Shown one piece after another: positions 58,375 through 64,000 of a stretch of 64,000 nucleotides of DNA (its first letter is position 1; each line of letters opens with the position of its first letter). This DNA is from Hyperoodon ampullatus (taxonomy: Eukaryota > Chordata > Mammalia > Artiodactyla > Ziphiidae): contig OX457074.1 in NCBI GenBank assembly GCA_949752795.1, positions 1,612,001 to 1,676,000 of the forward strand. Reading direction: 5' to 3'. The notes under the pieces were generated by a model. The model ran no database searches. It was not told where the DNA came from and saw nothing but the letters and a program-made list of their open reading frames with translations. Made by a program: the position numbers and the translations under genes.

Positions 58375-59045
58375 GTATGGGCCTTGGGGTCAGACTTCGA
58401 ATTGAATCCCAAACTCACCCTCCTATAGCTGTGCCCCGTTAAACTTATTCAGCCTCAGATTTCTTATCTGAGAAAGCCTACTTGTTACGTTTAGTGTGAG
58501 GACCGTGTAAGGGATCTGAAGCATTGAGCGTAATCCTCTTCCCCACAGGGAATTACCTGAACTCTCTCTACTCTTCTGTGAGAGGGGCTTGCATCCCCAT
58601 CTCTTTCTGTCTCTCGGCCTGTGGCTTAGCCTTAACGGCATGTGATCAGCATATTTAGGGGAGGTCAGCTGGCCTTAAACATGCCTTTTCATAAGAATCC
58701 TACGAAGTGAAACTTGCTGGTGGATTAGCAGGGAGAAAGGAGGAAGCAAATGAGAAAACTGTACTTCACTATTCTTGAATCTGTGGTGGAATATCTTATA
58801 CATGTGGTTAAATACATGGGCTTTGGAGTCACATAGACCAACCTAAGCTTGGATTCCTGCTTGGCCAGGGGCCTTGGGCAAGTTATTCAATCTCTCTGAG
58901 CCTCAGTTTCATCATCTCTGAAACGGAGAGAATATTAAATGGAGGTGAATGATATACACACCACAGGTGTGTAAATATTTAATGAGATAGTGTATGTTGA
59001 GCGCATATTAGGTGTTGCAGGCTATTAGTGATGGAAATTATTAAC
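58375..59045 (+). repeat. Two MIR elements
   Basis: MIR at 58375-58530 (GGGCCTTGGGGTCAGACTTC) and a fuller MIR at 58800-59045 (GGGCTTTGGAGTCACATAGA; GAGCCTCAGTTTCATCATCT). Confidence 0.78.
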
Positions 59046-59346
59046 CCTGCCATCAGGGCATCTAGGTGGTAAAGAGTGGGTATCTTCCATGAGGCCTGAG
59101 GTGGGGATAGGTTGCCATCTGTGTAAGTCTCACTGAAGCTGCATTCTGCTCATCCGTGAACACCAGCTTTTCCTCTTATTAGGGTCACAGGGTGAAATTG
59201 TTGGTTGTGATGACTGAGAGGATTACTTGAGTCTGAGTTACTGGTCACACCAAAACTCTGAGGCTGTTTCCCCTTTTATTCTGTTGCCCTTTTTGGTGCA
59301 TTGAGATGGGGAGTGGTGCTTGAAATAAAGGGTAAGAACTCAGCTC

Positions 59347-59717
59347 CAGGGACTTCCCTGGTGGCGCAGTTGCCAACGCAGGGGGAATGGGTTTGAGCCC
59401 TGGTCTAGGAAGATCCCACATGCCGCGGAGCAACTAAGCCCGTGGGCCACAACTACTGAGCCTGCACTCTAGAGCCCACGAGCCACAACTACAGAGCCCT
59501 CACGCCACAACTACTTACTGAGCCCGTGTGCCACAACTACTGAAGCCTGCGCACCTAGAGCCTGTGCTCCGCAACAAGAGAAGCCACCGCAATGAGAAGC
59601 CCGCGCACTGCAACGAAGAGCAGTGCCCACTCACCGCAACTAGAGAAAGCCCGCATGCAGCAACGAAGACCCAACGCAGCCAAAAATAAAAATATAATAA
59701 AATAAAAATTTTTAAAA
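59347..59717 (+). mobile_element. CHR SINE, long form, A-box region deleted
   Basis: A 13-bp TSD (AAGAACTCAGCTC; 59334-59346 and 59718-59730) flanks the element. Compared with sister copies, about 18 bp after GGCGCAG are missing, removing part of the polymerase III A-box region. Confidence 0.93.
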
Positions 59718-59730
59718 AAGAACTCAGCTC

Positions 59731-60104
59731 TACACTTGGAGGTATTAAAGCCGGGAATGGTGGGGAAATGCTCTTAGGGCCTCCGTGGAGGTCTCAGAGG
59801 TTCCCCACCTCTACCTCATTACCACACTTGTCTCTGCTTGCTTCCAACCACCCAACCCAGAGTGTGTGTCTCTCTTTCCCTTCCTCTCGCTTCTCTCCTC
59901 TCTGGCTACCCTTATCCTGGACTCTTCCTTTGTCAGCAAAGGAGACTGCATCTGTTCTTACTTTGCTGTCCAAGGGCCGCTTTGGGGAGAGGGGCCTGTT
60001 CTCATCTCCTGGTTCTTTCCAGCCACAGGTGGGAACATGCAACAGCAATTATTTCCAACCAGCTGGAGCAATCAGGCCCAGGACTGACTACTACTGGAGA
60101 GGCA
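59731..60104. other. Unassigned intergenic sequence
   Basis: Pyrimidine-rich, unique; short overlapping frames show no family resemblance. Confidence 0.4.
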
Positions 60105-60230
60105 CTATGGAAACCATTATTATTCCGTTTTACAGATGAAGATACTGAGGCACGAGAGGTTAACTTACCCAAAGTCACAGAGCCAGTATTGGAGCCCAGG
60201 TAGTTTGACTCAAGAGCCCATGCTCTGCCA
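60105..60230 (-). repeat. MIR fragment
   Basis: TTTTACAGATGAAGATACTG and TTACCCAAAGTCACAGAGCC are inverted MIR core. Confidence 0.8.
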
Positions 60231-60919
60231 TGACTCTGGCCTTTCCTCACGGCCACTCACCCTGTATACCAGGGAAATGTGGGGGCCCTAAGGCCTAAAA
60301 CCTCTGGTGCCTCTTTTTAAAGTCTTATGCAATTCAATTCTAACAGCAATGACCGTAACAAACAAATTAATTCTTAGCCCTTTATTCAGCACTTCCACAG
60401 ACGTCTCTGAAGAGCTGTGGGGCACCTGGCCCACTAGTGAGAGCACTTTCACAGTTGTCGTGGGCACTGTGCCATGCCATGAGAGGATTTGGCCTGTAGC
60501 CCCTACTGTCTCCCTCCCATCAGCAGCCCCGCTCTGTCATATTTAGCTAAAAGTTTGGTAAACTCCTCTTCCCCTGAGTGCCACAACTGTTGGGTCTTGG
60601 TGTGTATGTACTCGTTTGTGTACCTCTTTAGGAAATCTGGGATATTGAGAAAGGCCATCAAGAACTGGATTTGCAAGACGCTTAACAGAAGCCTTCTGGG
60701 AGAAAAGATGAGGGGATTTTTCTGAGACTGAGATTAGAGCCTAGAGACAGTACGGCAAGTCCAAAAGCCCTTGTGGCAGTAGGATCCATGAGACCAAAAC
60801 CAGGAACAGGAATCCCTGGAGTCCTTGGCAGGGCAGGAGCGTAGAGTCAGGGCCCGCACCCCTACACAAGATCTCTGCCAGAGAAAACAAGAATTAACGG
60901 TTTAATCCTTTGTAACAGG
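60231..60919. other. Unassigned intergenic sequence
   Basis: Nothing recognised. Confidence 0.4.
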
Positions 60920-61095
60920 GCTATCCAACAGAATTTTCTGTGATGATGGAAATAGTCTATGTCTGTGCTGTTCAATATGGTAGCCACTAAGCTACATGAA
61001 ATGTGACACTTGGGTTATAGCTAGGGGGGCTGAGGAACTGAATTTAAACATTTTATTTCCTATGCATTTACTTACATGAATTCAATACTAACGAT
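60920..61095. mobile_element. hAT-type MITE
   Basis: Third copy of the element at 11186 and 39727, in the opposite orientation (TTTTCTGTGATGATGGAAAT; GGTAGCCACTAAGCTACATG; GAGGAACTGAATTTAAAC). Confidence 0.65.
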
Positions 61096-61254
61096 TGGAG
61101 GGTGCAGCTTTGTGACTTTCTGTGCAGCCTTGGCGCTCCTGGAGGTCAGGGGCCAGTTAGAAAAGGTGGTTATGGATGTTCAGGAGGGGAACGGCCATTT
61201 GGGGCCCTCAGCCTTCAGCTGAAATGGTTAAAATATATATGTTACCCTGGAAAG

Positions 61255-61530
61255 AATTAAGGGCACTACAGTCAGACAGACCTAGGTTTGAATCCTGGCT
61301 CTTCCATTTATCAGCCTTATGACCTTGGGCAAGTTTCCTTTAAACATTTAGATTCAGATTCAGCATCTGTAAAACAGGGCCAATAATACCTCTGAGGTCA
61401 TCTCTTCCTCCATAAGGTCTGTAGGGCTTGCTTCATTCAGTCACTCATTTATTCTACAAATACCTGTTGAAACCCTCTATGGTCACGCCTTGTGCTGTGA
61501 ACAAGGCCCTCCTGTTGCCTAGGGTGGGGT
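61255..61530. repeat. MIR (+) followed by an L2 end (-)
   Basis: MIR at 61255-61410 (TTGAATCCTGGCTCTTCCAT; ACCTTGGGCAAGTTTCC). L2 antisense 3' end at about 61430-61520 (ACTCATTTATTCTACAAATA; CCTGTTGAAACC). Confidence 0.7.
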
Positions 61531-61630
61531 CTATCAAACGGTGAAATAGTAAAAGATGTAGCTGAGAGAAGGTTGTGAGGATTAAACTGGACAACATTTG
61601 TAAAGTGCCTGATCAGAGTTGTTCGCACTC

Positions 61631-61800
61631 GGGAATTCCCTGGCAGTCCAGTGGTTAGGACTCAGCGCTTTCACTGCCAGGAGCTGGCTTTGATCCCTGG
61701 TCAGGGAGCTGAGATCCCACAAGCCCCACGGTGCGGCCAAAAAAAAAATGTGGTCCCAGAAGAGCAGCATTAGCAGAACCTGGAAACTTAAAAAAAAAAA
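61631..61800 (+). mobile_element. SINE with apparent 3' transduction
   Basis: A TSD (AGAGTTGTTC perfect, 14 of 16 overall; 61615-61630 and 61801-61816) flanks a SINE ending in poly(A) at 61739-61748, then 42 bp of MER5A-like sequence, then a second poly(A). Confidence 0.75.
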
Positions 61801-61816
61801 AGAGTTGTTCACCCTC

Positions 61817-62971
61817 AAGTGCCCATCCGTCCTCTTCTGGCGCTGTGTTCCTACCCTGCTGGGGTTCCTCACCACTTCCCCAGGCCCTGTCTCTACTTCC
61901 TGGCTGTTCACACAGAAAGGAGACAAAACTGTCACCATCCTCTGCCAGAACTGGGTGTGTCCCTCACACCAAGACAGAAAACAAATGATCAGAATGGGTA
62001 TATCTTCATCCTGCCAGGTCTCTAGCGGTATCCTGAAGACCTGAAAAGGACAAGATACACACCCAAGTACCTCACGTCACCACAACAGACACGCTGGGAA
62101 GAGGCCCTACCTCTGGGAGGGTCCAGTCTAGGAAGCATTGGAGATGCAGCCTATTCTCCCCTTGTCTGGGTGTCCAGGGTGCTGCTGGATACCTGGATGT
62201 CAGAGCTTCACGTCCTGGGGTAAGTTGGGGTGGGACACAGAGACTCCAACCCAACCCCGAAATAGGAGCCAGAGAGGCGGGCAGGAGAGGGTGGGGGACT
62301 GCCCACCTGCCTGCCCTACCCGCGCCCTCAGGGCAGTGCTAGCTAGAGGGTTAGGCTTCCTTCCTCCTGACAGCTTGAGTGTCACTTGACCTCAGGGCAC
62401 ATTCCAGAATGAGGCCACAGCCAAGAATAGGACCCAGGAACCCTGCCCTCCATCCTGCCTGTATTAATCACACACTCCCAGAGCAGGAGGGAGACTTCAG
62501 ACTCCTTGGGGAGGTGGAAGGAGAAGGAGAGAGTATCAGGAAGTGGGGCAAAAGGAAGGAAGACCCCGAAGGAGCCCTTCACAGCGCTGTGGGCTCCAGT
62601 GCACCGCGTGACCCTTGGTCCCGGGACCATTTGTTCATCCAGCGAATCCCTCTGGATCTCTGCAAGCTGGGCCCACAGGCCTCCCAGAGCCCTAAGCAGT
62701 GACTCTGGCCAGGGATCAGTGCAAGTGCAGAGGGAGATGGAGACTTGGAGAAGAGTGTGCAGCCTGGGCACAACGGAGGCTCCCCGAGGAGCTGAGTCTT
62801 GAAGGATGAGCGGACTCAGCCATCTAGGCCAGGACTGCTCACGTGTGTGATAGAAATACCATGTGACACGTGACCTCATAAGCGTGGGGTGGTGTGCATG
62901 TGGCTGACGGAAGACAGGCTCTTTGGAGACATTTGGGGTCCTGATGGGATTCCACACTGCCCAGCCCAGAG

Positions 62972-62973
<2 letters not shown>
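61817..62973. other. Unassigned GC-moderate sequence
   Basis: Unique sequence. The 282-codon minus-strand frame at 62382-63230 reads through the (GT)n tract and a MIR and is not a gene. Confidence 0.45.

Positions 62974-63006
<33 letters not shown>
62974..63006. repeat. (GT)n microsatellite
   Basis: About 16 pure GT units. Confidence 0.95.
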
Positions 63007-63007
<1 letters not shown>

Positions 63008-63019
63008 CATGCTGGGGGA

Positions 63020-63230
63020 AATAGCATAGCATGAGCGTTAAGAGCGTAGGAGTCACCCTGCTTAGGTTCAGATCTTGGCTGTGCCACTTAGAGGCCGGGT
63101 GATCTTGGACAAGCTTCTCGTCTCCTCTAGCCTCAGGTTTCCCACCTACAAAATAGCATTCTGTCCCCCACAGGTGTGACAGAGATGACAAGAGATGACC
63201 TCCAGTACCTGCCCGGCAGTAAGCGCCCAC
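63020..63230 (+). repeat. MIR element
   Basis: GCTGTGCCACTTAGAGGCCG, CTCAGGTTTCCCACCTACAA and AGTAAGCGCCCACTCAACGT follow MIR. Confidence 0.75.
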
Positions 63231-64000
63231 TCAACGTGGATGTTATAGCAGGATGGTGGGACGCGGGGCGCAGTGCTCAGTCTGAGGAAACCGCCACGTA
63301 GCTGCACTTATTCGCCCCCTTCACTCATCAGGTTCCGCCCCCGGTCCCTGCTCTCTGGCCCCACTGTTGAGGGGTGACATCAGACTAGGGAGCAGTGTGT
63401 CCTCGGAGGCTGGAGGGGCTGGGGGACTCAGAGGGTGGAAAAAGCCAAGCTGTCCTGCCCCTGTCTTGTCCTCCTCCAAGCGGAGGCCTCAGAGCTGGTC
63501 TGGAGACAGCCGGTACCAGAACAAGCCTCTGAAGGCAAGCAGAGAGATGGGCTAGAGGCGGAGGAGGGTGGAGAGAGAGACCAACAGATGCAAGCAGGGG
63601 AGTCTGACCTCGACCTGAACTCAGGAGCGCTCAATCCCCCTACGTCCTGGGGCCGAATCTCCCCGACTGGGTAGGCTGGCCTCCCTAGGTCACCTGGCAA
63701 CCAGGCCCTGGGAATTCAGTTCAGCCTGCACTCAGCACCTCCCAGAAGTCAGTTACTAATTAAGGCCTGGGTGACAGCGAGAGACACAGACTTGGTTTCA
63801 AGGACAGAAAATAAATGCCATGTGGCAGGTCCACCACGATCATGGATACTATATCACCCCTTCCCCAAGTACCCATATTTTCCAAATCCCAAATCAACCT
63901 ATGTGGGGTGGTCGGTTTGGGATGTATTCTGAGCAGCAGAATACAACCTTTGAAGCTGCGTGGTCACTGAGCCTGTGACAGCTGAGGTCTGGATGGAAGG
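63231..64000. other. Unassigned sequence to the window end
   Basis: Unique GC-moderate sequence. No exon of a neighbouring gene was recognised. Confidence 0.4.

Noticed and set aside
62382..63230. 282-codon minus-strand frame, the second longest after TOB1 apart from the 4.6-kb one
   Set aside because: It reads through a (GT)n microsatellite (giving a His-Thr run) and a MIR, and shows no domain or splice structure.

Overview
This is a mammalian nuclear window, most likely from a cetacean (whale or dolphin). The evidence is the large number of tRNA-derived SINEs of the cetacean/hippo CHR type, whose head reads CTTCCCTGGTGGCGCAGTGG and whose short form ends GAGAGGCCCGCGTACCGC plus poly(A). Bov-B and pig PRE-1 repeats were not seen. 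The CHR elements carry target-site duplications (TSDs) and several are nested, so they are comparatively recent.

The only protein-coding gene I can support is TOB1, on the + strand. It has a TATA-containing CpG-island promoter (about 44.58-45.66 kb), a non-coding first exon ending at a GTAAGT donor (45163/45164), a 1.85 kb intron, and a second exon from 47009 holding the whole 344-codon reading frame (47153-48187). The 3' UTR of about 0.77 kb ends near 48.96 kb at tandem ATTAAA signals. A second promoter-like cluster (CRE-like site, two CCAAT boxes, RFX-like GTTGCTA motifs) lies 1.2 kb upstream at about 43.6-43.75 kb.

Layout: 1-10 kb is GC-moderate intergenic sequence with old MIR, L2 and L1 remnants. 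10-12.6 kb holds SINEs, a split hAT-type MITE and an L2. 12.9-13.8 kb holds a 103-bp inverted repeat that matches no repeat family I know. 14-28 kb mixes L2, MIR, SINEs, L1 ends and an MLT1-type LTR. 28.6-33.6 kb is mostly a decayed antisense L1 broken up by SINEs. 34-41.8 kb has further SINEs, a recent 5'-truncated L1 with a perfect 23-bp TSD, an older sense L1 and an MLT1-type LTR. 41.8-51 kb, centred on TOB1, has almost no recognisable transposable elements. 51-64 kb returns to repeat-bearing intergenic DNA, with a Tigger-type MITE, SINEs, MIRs and a SINE that appears to carry a 3' transduction.

The best candidates for something undescribed are non-coding: the 103-bp inverted repeat (92% identical arms, 722-bp spacer), a 22-bp perfect inverted repeat in AT-rich, homeodomain-motif-like DNA at 7.36-7.47 kb, and two odd retrotransposition products in the 51-62 kb segment. 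Repeat family names are from recognition by eye and their boundaries are approximate unless a TSD is given.
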